Origin: Ophiodon elongatus
Lineage: Eukaryota; Chordata; Actinopteri; Perciformes; Hexagrammidae
Length of the DNA: 64,000 nucleotides
Assembly: GCA_016806645.1 (NCBI GenBank)
Contig: JACSYO010002062.1
Location: forward strand, 3,662,001 to 3,726,000
Reading direction: 5' to 3'
Positions 53,085 through 62,836 of the stretch are shown here, one piece after another. Both the position numbers and the translations under genes were made by a program. Position 1 is the first letter of the stretch. Every line of letters begins with the position of its first letter. The notes beneath the pieces are model-generated. The model did not search any database, was not told the origin of the DNA, and worked only from the letters and a program-made list of their open reading frames with translations.

Positions 53085-53275
53085 GCGGCGCAGAGGGATC
53101 TGCTTGGTCAGTTTGTGGACCGGCGGTTGGCCCCCAAAGTCGGGTTTCTTTGCGGTGTTCCTCATGCGGCAAATCACCACAATGCCCACCATGCAGGCGA
53201 TGAGGAAGACCCCTGCGCAGTATATCGCGATCTCCACATAGTCTGGGGAAAGGGGCCCTGGAGATTTCTCGAGTG
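53082..53275 (-). CDS. fgfr2: fgfr2 exon: transmembrane helix and proximal juxtamembrane, alternative VT end
   Basis: This exon links Ig III to the cytoplasm. After the linker ALEKSPGPLSPDYVE comes one membrane helix, IAIYCAGVFLIACMVGIVVI, followed by the stop-transfer residues CRMRN and the juxtamembrane stretch KKPDFGGQPPVHKLTKQIPL ending RRQ. The acceptor is CCACAG/CACTC. The coordinates given use the CAG/GTAACA donor (VT-minus, 194 bases). A second donor six bases on, at GTAACA/GAAAGT, would extend the exon to 53,076 and add Val-Thr. VT inclusion creates the FRS2-binding sequence RRQVTVSADSS, so this exon end is a signalling switch. The ectodomain linker is short but otherwise typical. 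Confidence 0.95.
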
Positions 53276-53370
53276 CTGTGGGTAAAATAAAGGGTGAGCA
53301 GTGAGACTGTGGTCAGGGGAAGTGAAAGGAAGACTCTCACTGATCACTCTCTCACACTCACACACGCACA

Positions 53371-53413
<43 letters not shown>

Positions 53414-55092
53414 GTGGGTGACAGACAGACACAATCTCCATTTGAATAGACACACATCGGTATCAGACAGGTAAACACGGAGACAAATGCTTTGGAGATG
53501 ACTCATGCATAAATGTAAGCACCATCAGCAGGCAACCTAAACAGAAATGATTTCGTAACATCCTTCTCTCGCTCTTCTTCCCACGGCAGCACTCCTACTT
53601 TTTTTTTTTTTTTTTACCTAACAGGCCTGTACAGGGCTTAACAGATTATATATCTTGACTCAGCCAGTACAGCCAGGCCTGCATATGTCTGCATTCTGAG
53701 CTAATGTTGGAGACACACGAGCACAAACACAAACACACACACCCACGGACGACGGAACTGTACACGCTTCACTTCAGATCGCAAACATGGGAAAGCGGTG
53801 TCCTCCGTGGCTGTATGTGGCCCGAACTTCCTGTCGAGGAAATGGGCCGAGTTTTTGTGTGTGTGTGTGTGTGTTTGCGTTATAGATGTATCACTCCATA
53901 AGGCAAAACCCTCCCGACCACAAACAAGGCTCTTGTCTCACAGCGAACCAGGCAGCCGGCAGAAGGTGAAGCTACATCTTTTTTTTACATCATCTTTCTC
54001 ATGTCTGCCTTGTATCTGCTGGACCCAAAAACCCACAGCGCACAGACAGAAGCCACAGCCTCGAAGGCGCCATCAGTGCAGATCGAGCACATCAAGGGCA
54101 ATAAAAATTACATATTGCTCCCAGAGGAAATGGCTCGCCTGTGATCATTACGTCGTATTGTTTACAGACGAAGCAAAACTATCGTCTGCTTACGACATTA
54201 AGGGAGGGTTGATACCGGTTGTCTGTGGCGGGCTGCAGACAGTAAACTACTCTCATCGATCTCACTTGATGCCCACCCTACTTTCGACTCAAACTTGAGC
54301 GCAGACATTTTGTCTGTTTAGCCTGGAGTGAACTTGTGCGGATGCTGACACAAAGTTTTATGTATTTGATCCTTTGGTATGCATAATTACAGGCCAGACA
54401 TACAGCAACGCACAACAATAGGATAAAACGAGTTAATAAATGAGAGCACACAAATGGACAAAAATTCCCATGCATGAGTTATTCACTGTGTGGAAGCGGA
54501 AAGAGGTTTGGCCCTGATAATTGAGAAAGGCAAGCCAACTTGAAGCGAGTGTTAAACTTTACCTTTCGATCTTTATTTCAAACCGAAATAAGGATCTTAA
54601 AAGAAGCCAATTATCAGAGTCAGGGAAGGGGTGAGGAACATTTTGAGGCATGCATTCTCAGAACCAAAATGTGTCACCAAAAGACTTTTCCCAAGGTGCA
54701 GGAGAGAGATGTATTAGAAGGAAAAGAGAAGGCGGGCGACAAACCCTCCCCTCCTTTTGGAGTCCGGAGACACTCGAGCTGCTCTGGGAGCTCCACTTCC
54801 GTCTCAGAGTTATAATAAGTCGTCTGCAAACTATCCCGTTATCTGCTCTGAGCTTTCAACAGCTCGCCAATCCCAATAATATTATGGAATATATGCTCCC
54901 TGCTCTTACGTTACACTGTCTTGGAATGTTGACTGTGCTGGTTCATAGTAGTAAACTAATATTTGAGCCGTGTGCCTCCAGACTCCAGGGGGAGGACTTG
55001 CCTTCCACAGAGGTCATTGAAATGACATATTCCAATTGTTTTAGACAAGCCTGAGAGAAAGAAAGGGGAGGACAGTAGACGAGTGTATATAC
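53276..55092 (-). other. fgfr2 intron IIIc-transmembrane exon
   Basis: A 1.8-kb intron. It contains three TGCATG hexamers in transcript sense, a CA repeat on the plus strand at 53,350-53,410 (TG in the transcript, 75 bases before the acceptor), a T run at 53,600-53,618 and a short GT tract near 53,855-53,873. No coding exon is recognised. Confidence 0.85.
53350..53410 (+). repeat. (CA)n microsatellite in fgfr2 intron
   Basis: CA repeat, interrupted at its left end; 75 bases upstream of the transmembrane exon in transcript sense. Confidence 0.92.
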
Positions 55093-55237
55093 CTGGAAGC
55101 ACCGTCAACCAAGCAGTGTGAAAGGAGATCCCAATAGAATTACCCGCCAAGCACGTATACTCCCCAGAATCTTCAAATGTTACATTGGGCAAGTAGAGAG
55201 CTTCTATCTCCTTATCTGTGGTGTTAACACCTGCGGT
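55093..55237 (-). CDS. fgfr2: fgfr2 alternative exon IIIc (mesenchymal Ig III second half)
   Basis: Mutually exclusive partner of IIIb, coding the second half of Ig III in the mesenchymal isoform, which responds to FGF2, FGF4, FGF8-type and related ligands. It starts TAGVNTTDKEIEALYLPNVT, has the cysteine in GEYTCLAGNSIGISF (equivalent to the residue often altered in human Crouzon syndrome), and ends HTAWLTVLP plus one base. Sequons are NTT and NVT. The acceptor CACCAG/ACCGC is preceded by a long pyrimidine tract and the donor is CCAG/GTATAT. Length is 145 bases, as in mammals. GISFH separates it from FGFR1 and FGFR3, which have a different pattern here. Confidence 0.97.
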
Positions 55238-55625
55238 CTGGTGAGAAGGAGAAGAGGAGGAAGAGGAAAGGTGGGAGGTGGGGGGGGGGGGGTGAAGGGG
55301 AAGGGGAAGGGGAAGAAAAATAGGGATGAAGATGAGATCAAAAGGGAAGAGAAAAAAATGAGACCCAAAACACCAAGAGAAAAATAAGAGGAGCTGGATG
55401 GCGTCCTTCGTTGAGGTCCAATCTAGAGCAAAGGATGTTGGGATTTTCCAAGGGGTGAGGAGGAGGAGGAGGAGAAGGAGGACGAGGTTTCATCAACACA
55501 GATAGAGCCCAGTATGTCACCAAAACATGAGAACCAATACACCAAAAATGAAGAATAAAAACCAAAAGGTTCCCGTCACCAACAGAACCTGCCAACAGAA
55601 GCCAATCCACTCGTTGGACTGGACA

Positions 55626-55631
55626 CATGCA
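55626..55631 (-). promoter_or_regulatory. TGCATG box between IIIb and IIIc (RBFOX-type)
   Basis: Plus-strand CATGCA reads UGCAUG in the transcript, the RBFOX binding hexamer. It lies in the intron between the alternative exons, where RBFOX sites are known to favour IIIb over IIIc in mammals. Three more copies follow IIIc at 54,649-54,654, 54,469-54,474 and 53,504-53,509. Confidence 0.5.
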
Positions 55632-55865
55632 CAAACAAACACAGAGAGCATGGAGAGCACTGCAACACCATACACCATCTTGACACAGCTTGCAAGAGAG
55701 AAAGAGAGAGAGAGAACGTAAGGGAAGGTAAAGTGAGATGCCAGCTGTGTCTAGGTATGCAGGTCCGACCAGTGCTTCCATGGCTGCGCTAGTCTCAGCA
55801 GTGGAGGGAGCAGCTGAAATGTAAGTGTCAAACATTAGGGGAGAGAAGGTCTGTGAGCCCCAGGA

Positions 55866-55882
55866 CCACCAAGAGACCACCA
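55866..55882 (-). promoter_or_regulatory. paired TGGTGG boxes downstream of IIIb (ESRP-type)
   Basis: Plus-strand CCACCA at 55,866-55,871 and at 55,877-55,882 read TGGTGG twice in the transcript, 11 bases apart, ending about 100 bases after the IIIb donor. GGU-rich hexamers of this type are the preferred sites of the epithelial splicing factors ESRP1/2, which promote IIIb and suppress IIIc from the intron between them. Function is inferred from motif and position. Confidence 0.5.
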
Positions 55883-55980
55883 GCAGGACCAGCACAGCAC
55901 AGCAGGTCAGGGAGGAAGCCCAGGAAACAACACCGGGGAGAGAGGGAGGGTAGGTGGGGGGGTCAGTTCTCGAGGGTTAC

Positions 55981-56119
55981 CTGGGATGACAGTCAGCCAG
56001 CCCGACTGGTTGACCTCGCCTATATAATTGGAGACTTTACATGTATACTCCCCAGCGTCTTCCTCCGTCACGTTGGTGAGGGTGAGTATCTCCACGTCGG
56101 AGCTGTTAATGCCTGAACG
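55981..56119 (-). CDS. fgfr2: fgfr2 alternative exon IIIb (epithelial Ig III second half)
   Basis: Mutually exclusive exon coding the second half of Ig III in the IIIb isoform, which in vertebrates is made in epithelia and binds FGF7 and FGF10. It starts RSGINSSDVEILTLTNVTEE, holds the Ig cysteine in GEYTCKVSNYIG, and ends NQSGWLTVIP plus one base. Sequons are NSS, NVT and NQS. The acceptor is TTGCAG/CGTTC and the donor CCAG/GTAACC. Length is 139 bases, against about 148 in mammals as I recall, with the shortfall of three codons at the 3' end and the phase kept. The acceptor is poor in pyrimidines because a TG repeat lies 8 bases upstream. It is the upstream member of the pair, as in other vertebrates. 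Confidence 0.96.
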
Positions 56120-56428
56120 CTGCAATCCACACACACACACACACACACACACTTAGAACTTGGGAAATCAGACAAGTACGTAGAATCAATCAGACAGACG
56201 AGCAAACATCGTGACTATCTCAATATGCAGGAGAGAGGAGAGAGCAGGGATCACCACCAAGAGCCAGCATGGAAGAGACCTATCAGATCAATAAGGGAGG
56301 AAATGTAATGATCGGTTCCTTTATGTTACGCCTCCGACCGCTAACAGAGAACCAAGGGGAAAAAAAAGAAAGAAGGAAGGACTCTAATCAAGACAATCCA
56401 ATCTAAAAGAGGAACTGCAGGAATGTAC
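56120..56428 (-). other. fgfr2 intron IIIa-IIIb
   Basis: A 309-base intron. It contains a TG repeat in transcript sense at 56,128-56,152, ending 8 bases before the IIIb acceptor, so the usual pyrimidine tract is replaced by alternating U and G. No other gene or element is seen. Confidence 0.9.
56128..56152 (+). repeat. (CA)n tract abutting the IIIb acceptor
   Basis: Twelve copies of CA; reads as TG in the transcript and ends 8 bases before exon IIIb. Confidence 0.95.
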
Positions 56429-56619
56429 CTTTAACACTCGGACGTAAGGGTTTCCGTCGGGGCCAACGCGACTGCCGTTCTGGGCGACGTGTTTCAGCCA
56501 CTGGATATGAGGTTGGGCGTCGCTGTAGACCTTGCAGACGAAGCGGGCGTCCTCCCCGACGTGAACGGAGATGTTGGCCGGGAGACCAGCCTGGAGAATG
56601 GGCCGGTGAGGGGACCGTT
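56429..56619 (-). CDS. fgfr2: fgfr2 exon IIIa: II-III linker and first half of Ig III
   Basis: This is the constant first half of Ig III, shared by epithelial and mesenchymal isoforms. It opens with the linker ERSPHRPILQAGLPANI, whose Ser-Pro pair corresponds to the pair altered in human Apert syndrome. It continues through the Ig cysteine in ARFVCKVYSDAQPHIQW and ends GPDGNPYVRVLK at a phase-0 border. Sequons NIS and NGS are present. The acceptor is ACAG/AACGG and the donor AAG/GTACAT. Length is 191 bases. The phase-0 end lets it join directly to either IIIb or IIIc. Confidence 0.96.
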
Positions 56620-57831
56620 CTGTTGAGAGGGAGGGAAATATTACCTATAGGAGGCCGGTTCATTGGGTGAACCGATATGTCGACCAACGGGGAGGGGCCT
56701 CAAAAAACTGCGCCAGCCTCGGAATGAGAAACACCTTCATAGCACCCCATCTCCCCTGCTATCTGCATTCTTTTACAAGCAAACATTCGGCCTGCGAATC
56801 TAAACAGAGCGAGACCTGTTGAACAATGCCCCCTTTCAAGCCCTACCCCGGGCCCTCACAACCAAACTGAAGAGCCCAACAACCCCCACACTGACAGCAA
56901 CCACCCGCTACCACCACACACATGCGCACAAAATGACATCACTAAGCCCGGTGGCGCTGCTCTGCCTTTCCAAAACAAAGCCTCAAGGTAGGTGCAGTGA
57001 ATTTGTGTGTGTGTGAGGTCGGGGGTGGGTCGGGGGGAATGGTCAGAGGGTGAGGCTGGGTTTAAGAAGGAGTGCTAAAAAAAAAAGGGAGAGTGAATTT
57101 GTGGGATGAGTGAGGGGAAGACGGGGGATCAACAGATGGGGAGTGCAGAAATCTGCCTGTCCTCCTGCTCCATCTTCCTGAAATCTGTCAGATCCGATGA
57201 TTCCCACCCCTCCCCATCGCCTTCCTCATTCCTGCACATTCCTAGGGTTCGCCTTGTTTATTGTTTCTCCACCCCCCCCCTCCCCCCAACCCCCGCTCCC
57301 CCCCGCCCCCTTTTCTCTCCTTCTCCATCTCAATCTCCTCGCCCTCTCAATCTTTCCCGAACAGAGAGGGGATGGTCGATTTTAAAATCAGCCAAAAAAA
57401 GAGTAATGCAGAAAGATATATGTGGACATTCATTCTAACCGCCATCATAGCTGATCCAAATGTTAGCCGGAGCATTTAGAGCTGCATGGCCGACACCTCA
57501 GACCAGATGGGTGTGTAGTGTGATAAAAAACAGGCCACATCATGAATATGGAGAAACCGCGAAAACAATAAAAGTTTGTGGAGCAATTCTCGCTTAAATT
57601 AGAAAAGGGAATATTGTACGTGTGTGCATGTGTGTGGTCAGAGAAGCTTCTTTACGGCCCATCGACCTCACCCAAAAAGAACGACACTTAGGGGAAGGAA
57701 CGACGCGAAGGATGGCGAGAAAATAAATAGTAGAAGAAGGATTTGAAAAACGTAGCCGTGTTGTCCTCTCTGTCTGCAGCATGACATGAGGGAATGGAGA
57801 CAGAGACAGCTAACAGGTGGTTTCCATGTAC

Positions 57832-57936
57832 ACAGAGGTGGAATGTAGCAAAGAACATTTACATAAATACTAGTACAGGTTTTGGGTTCTTGTATTTCAC
57901 TTGCTACTTTATACTTTAACTCCACCAGATTTCAGA

Positions 57937-57978
<42 letters not shown>

Positions 57979-58475
57979 TTTGCAGTTTTTAAAATACTCT
58001 GCATTATATATTTAAGTACTAAAACTAGTTCCCAATCTTTTTGGTGTGTGGCCCCTTGAAACATCTCATATGGTTTCAATAACGTCAGTGCTCAAAGAGG
58101 TCAAGTCATCCAATTTTTCACCAAAAAGCAAATATTAGAGAAAACTCTTAAAACTGAAAACTGATTTATGGGTCAGAACTTTGTTTTTTCTTCCGTCGCC
58201 CATTAATCATCTCACCACCACTCAGTTATGTCTTGGGAACCTCTGGAAGGGCCGACCACTATAGGTTTGGAACTGTTAAACTAAAGTAGCTAACTGAATG
58301 TTATGCTACTAAAACTAGCTGCATCCACTACTTCATTGATGTAATCAGTATTAACGATCACATTATGTCATACAGAACAATACATCAGTCCCGGGACATT
58401 TTACTGCAGAATGTGTACTTTTACTTTAATACTTTAAGGAAGTTTGTTGATTTTGAATGAAGGACTTGTAATGAA
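57832..58475. repeat. composite dispersed repeat with nested insertion
   Basis: The outer element starts CAGAGGTGGAATGTAGC, includes CTTTAACTCCACCAGATTTC and resumes at GTGTACTTTTACTTTAATAC, ending near GAAGGACTTGTAATG. It matches a common teleost element. An AT tract occupies 57,939-57,974. A second repeat is nested at about 58,028-58,290, opening GTTCCCAATCTTTTTGG and closing with the partial inverse near AGGTTTGGAACTG. Confidence 0.75.
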
Positions 58476-60623
58476 ATCGAATGACAGAGAAGACCCTGCT
58501 GCGGTGCTTTTTCATGTTTTGCTGTGACCCGTTACAAAACTGAATCCATTTATCAATTAAGTCATTAGTGGAGAAATGTGATGGCAGCGGCGGCGGGATA
58601 GAGGCCGAAAGAAGCGTGAGGAGACAAACCAGGGGCATTCCATGGTGGCCCATGCGAGACCGCTGAACTCTGGGTAACCTGGCGGCTTGGCACACAGGGC
58701 CCTAAGGGTCAGGGAGGGGTAGAGGCGCAGGAAGAGAGCGCGGCATGGCACAGGATGGCATGGGGCGACCAAACAAAGTGCCGCATGGCCACTGGGTGCC
58801 ACAGTTCTGATTGAAGGAGCCGCCGTGTTTTGACTCCTCCTTTGTGTCTACCCGTCATGTGTGTCTGCTCGTGGACGTCCCACCGCGGCCCTTTCTACAG
58901 AGGCCAGTTTGAACCGGTTCCTCTTGGTTTTAATAGCTGATCCTGCAGGTCATTTGGGCAAAGAAAAAAAGAGAGTGATAAGAACAGCCTTTTCTGTCTC
59001 TGTTTCCCCTCCTTTTCTCTCTCTCTCCCCCTCCCCCACCCTCTGTCCACCCCACTATAATGGAGGAAAATGAAGCAAGAGGTTGCAGGGGGCAGTGGCT
59101 GCGGAGCCAGACGTGGAGGGGGTTTACTGCTCCGCAATAAAACAGAACAAAAAACTGAAATATGCAGTCTGAAGGAGAGCTTGAGCTAACTCCAGAGGGG
59201 AGCAGAGCAGGGGGCCGCAGTTGGGGAGGACATGTGTGTGCGTGTGCGGACCTTCACGTGTTTGAGTGTGCCTATAGACCCCTTTTTTAAAACGTGACAT
59301 GCAACATAAACATTCTAAGCGGATCCCTTTTTGTATTCCCTCCGTTGCAATGTTTGTTACTGCAGGAGGTGACAGGGAGTAAACTTGGTTCTCAGCTGTT
59401 GCCCTAGCAACAGAATAGCAATGAAAAAAAGTCTATGCGCTCATTGTGCGAAAACCCTCAGGTAATCAATCTCCATCTGATATAATGAAAATAATACTAC
59501 TTATTGCCATGGAGACGCTTATCAAAACAGAAGGGTGTCATTACAATAGGTCTGCTCAAAACAATGGCGACAGTCGGAGAATAATTCTACGTACGGACAC
59601 GGACATGTGACACCTAGATGCTCTTTTGTCTGTCACAGCTATCTGTGCTTTATTGAGCAGCCTCGAGAAGAATACCTGCGTCAGATAAACTTTGATCGTT
59701 TGTATTGTGATTTGAGTGAGGCCAAAAGGAGAGCGGGCCCGCCCCCAACAAATTGATGGCAAAGTTGCTGGGCGCTCTTACACATTGATCTGTTTTTATC
59801 CCACTCCCCTTGTTGTCCCCCCGCTGCCTATCGATTCTGCAAACTGAGCAGAAAAACACTCTTTGCTTTCTGCGCTCCAAAGGTCAGCGCGAGGGGGTTG
59901 ACTGAGTTGGGTCTGAATTCGCTCTGATAGAGTAGTGCGGAGTCAGCACTAAACGATCATCCGCAGCCGGTTTAAGTCCCCATCATACCTTTAGCCGACC
60001 TGAAAGGGTCAGTTCATCCAAATCAAACAAAAAGTATCTACCTTTCCACAAACCTCTTGTGGTATTCAGCCGGGCAGATAGTTTGTTTTGTGGTACTCCA
60101 ATCATTTCATTTTTGCACATAAAAAAAACTGGACAGCGATGTGTTTTTCCCTCAGAGACAGTTTCCCTGTTACTCAAGACATTCCGCAAACTTCACTGTC
60201 AGCAGTTTTTTGAAGGAACTATTTCTTTACTACAAAGTTAATTTGTGTGTGTGTGTGTATGATTTGGGTGAACTGAACCTTTTAAATCAACTTTTAGAAA
60301 TAATGATTGAGCCTGCCTGGAGTTAAGATGGGTGACGGACAAAACAGCCACCACGTTGGTGCTTCAGACGGAGAAGGCTACCTCATACACATGATATAAT
60401 TGGACCATTACCACATAATTCCATAATGAATGTAGGCTTTACCCAAATTAATAAAATGATATATAATATAATAACCCAAATTGTACAAATTAACGGAAAA
60501 CTACATTAACTACATCTGTAGCTCCCACACACTCGGCCTGCACCTGCATCCACAGAGCACCTGGGCCATCAAACAGCACACGCACTCTTCTCACCGTGAG
60601 AACTTTTTCCGCTTGCCTCCCCG

Positions 60624-60688
60624 CCCTCCCTCCCTCCCTCCCTCCATCCTTCCCTCCCTCCCTCCCTCTTGTCCTCCCTCCCTCCCCC
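60624..60688 (+). repeat. (CCCT)n tract
   Basis: Interrupted CCCT repeats, purine-rich (AGGG) in the fgfr2 transcript. Confidence 0.92.
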
Positions 60689-60748
60689 CACCCACTCTGC
60701 CTTCATTGGCATAACAGGTGCACTCTGAGTTTTGCGCACGGTACTGAC

Positions 60749-60872
60749 CCACTACATCCAGGGTGTAGGTGTGGTTGATGGCTCCGAACTCGTTCTCCAC
60801 CAGACAGGTGTAGTTGCCCTTGTCCGACGGCACCACGCTCTCCATGATCAGGGTCCAGTGCTGGCTACGCAC
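60749..60872 (-). CDS. fgfr2: fgfr2 exon: Ig-like domain II, second half
   Basis: This exon completes Ig II. It begins VRSQHWTLIMESVVPSDKGN, contains the second Ig cysteine in NYTCLVENEFG, and ends INHTYTLDVV plus one base of the next codon. Two N-glycosylation sequons are visible, NYT and NHT. The acceptor is CCCAG/GTGCGT and the donor GTGG/GTCAGT. Length is 124 bases (41 codons plus one base). The sequence is very close to mammalian FGFR2 as I remember it, which makes the assignment firm. A long CA repeat on the plus strand (TG in the transcript) starts about 64 bases upstream of the acceptor. Confidence 0.96.
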
Positions 60873-60938
60873 CTGGGAATGAGAGGCAGGGGGTTTCTTG
60901 TTACACAGACACAGCCATTGATACGCCCGCTAATAAAC

Positions 60939-61002
<64 letters not shown>

Positions 61003-62666
61003 ACATTAAGAGACAGAAAGAGCCGGCGCTAAATGAGAAAGATGAAATTAGAAAATGATAGAGGGGATTTTGGTCGGAAGAGTGAAAGACGAGAGCTGGA
61101 AAACAATTTTGAGGCGGATGAGTCCACCAGGTAAACTCCAGCCGAAGCACTGCTGCACACAGTTATTCAAAAAAGTATTTCTCCCCGTGTGGAATCCACA
61201 GGTGTGAGCGAACAATAGTGTTTCCGTCTGAATGCTGAGGAGAGACTGCGGCTGCTGCTTGTACAGGCCCACATTTCACACAATGGAGAGATTATGCCAC
61301 AGGGCTGGGCTCAGGTACAGCTTTTGTCCAACATTTGTTGACAAAAAGAGAGTAACGAGCTGCCCGCAGTGTATCTGACAGCCTCACTGTAACATTTCCG
61401 TCACGTCGCGGCCGCTTTTTTTTTTTTTTTTTGTCACGCCGTAATGAGCGTGCCGAAAGGGACGCGACATTAGCAGCTACATCAACATAATCTGCTCCTA
61501 AACTTTCCTGGCAGGGAGATGTGTTTCCTCATAAGGCGTCAGTCATTAACCAGGAAGCTCAGACTTGTTCAGCATCACTGGCTCTTTCAGGGAGTTCATT
61601 TCATTTTTGTCTGATTTAACTGTTATTCCACTCTATCAGTACGGCTCTGGCATCTATGCAGTGAATGCTATTTGCTTAGAGAGACAAAGGGAGGAATTTA
61701 GGAACAAAATAACTAAACTGCCATCCAAATAGACTCCATCATCAGGGAGGAATTCTTCACATTACGACTAGTTGTAGCTGATTTCAGGCTCTTTTTTTAT
61801 TATACTAAGAGGAAATAAAAAACAACCACAGTAGCTTTACTTTCCCATGACCTACAGAATCAGGTATTTTCTGCACACATAAATCAACTCAGACTGTTTA
61901 TTTCCCAAAACGAGACAAGAGCGAGAGAACATTTTACGAGGAACCACAGTAAAGAAAGTTGTATGTTTACTACGGACATTGATATATACATACATATAGT
62001 ATTATTATTGTGGTTCTGCTTCAAAGAATGCATTGAAGTGCATGTCTAGTTTTTATTTGACGAATGCTTTAAACAGAGCAGCGCACCAAGCTCCTTTCAG
62101 TTTAAACTTTAACCAGCTCAGCAATAGTGTTTGTAAATCACGTTTCACAACAAGAGCATCCCGAGCTACAATCACATTCTAGTTTCCAACCAAAGCCAGT
62201 GGGACCTGTTCTCCCTGATTGAGTTACCTCAGCATTCTCAACTCAGTTCAACCCTGACGCTACCTACCGTCTCTATACGTTACTGTCTGGGGGCATTTAA
62301 CCCTAAAGTCCCCGACTTAAGTTTCTAATTGTTGGGGGTAAAGAACCATTTCGAGTTACAGTGAGAGGCTCTGCAAAGTATCCTGGTGAGAGGAGGTGCA
62401 CGGATGAGCAATTCCAATTTCACACCAGAAACCCAGCCCTCGTTTTCCCTCGGTCTGCTCTCCTCACGTCTCTCCAGTGAAGGGTGGAACAAGGGGTGAA
62501 AGGACGGCCAGAGACTGAGTGGAAGAAGGAAGGGTTGAAGTCTCTTGTAAATACATTCGCTAAAAAACAGCCAGAGGTACTGCAGCACAGAAAGCAGTAA
62601 AAAGCCAGAGAAGGCAGTGAGTTGAAGTTGGTAATAAAAAGTATGATGTATTACTGTTTATCCTAC
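60873..62666 (-). other. fgfr2 intron within Ig II
   Basis: A 1.8-kb intron. It contains a CA repeat at 60,936-60,999 (TG in the transcript) and a T run at 61,416-61,432. The rest is unique-looking sequence with no recognised exon or repeat. Confidence 0.85.
60936..60999 (+). repeat. (CA)n microsatellite in fgfr2 intron
   Basis: About 30 copies of CA, 64 bases upstream of the second Ig II exon in transcript sense. Confidence 0.95.
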
Positions 62667-62836
62667 CTTATAGCCTCCCATGCGGTCCTCTTGCCGGAAA
62701 GGCCTGCTGTTTTTAAGCCAGCGCAGCTTAGGCCGGGGGTTGCCTCCTGCAGCACAGCGGAACTTGACTGTGTTGGCAGCTGGCACCGCGTGCAGCTTCT
62801 TCTCCATCTTTGCTGACGAGGTCCAATACGGAGCGC
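62667..62836 (-). CDS. fgfr2: fgfr2 exon: Ig-like domain II, first half
   Basis: This exon encodes the start of Ig II, the domain that with Ig III forms the FGF and heparin binding surface. It reads APYWTSSAKMEKKLHAVPAA, then the first Ig cysteine in VKFRCAAGGNP, the core tryptophan in LRWLKN, and ends RMGGYK. The basic stretch KMEKK lies in the known heparin-contact region of the family. The donor is AAG/GTAGGA. The acceptor is CAG/GC, so the exon opens with two bases completing a codon; if the previous exon ends in G, as in mammals, this adds one glycine before APYW that human FGFR2 lacks. Length is 170 bases. It is the first fgfr2 exon visible in the window. Confidence 0.95.

Larger units (their letters stand above)
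55238..55980 (-). other. fgfr2 intron IIIb-IIIc (splice-control intron)
   Basis: A 743-base intron between the mutually exclusive exons. From the IIIb side it carries two TGGTGG boxes, one TGCATG box, and a long C/T-rich tract (G/A-rich on the plus strand, 55,240-55,315) leading into the IIIc acceptor. The U-run expected just after the mammalian IIIb donor is not visible; the first 40 bases are C-rich instead. Confidence 0.85.
56620..60748 (-). other. fgfr2 intron between Ig II and IIIa
   Basis: The largest intron fully inside the window, 4.1 kb. It holds C-rich simple sequence near 57,270-57,310, a composite dispersed repeat at 57,832-58,475 with an AT tract inside it, and a CCCT-type tract at 60,624-60,688 ending about 60 bases after the Ig II exon donor. 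I see no other exon. Confidence 0.85.
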
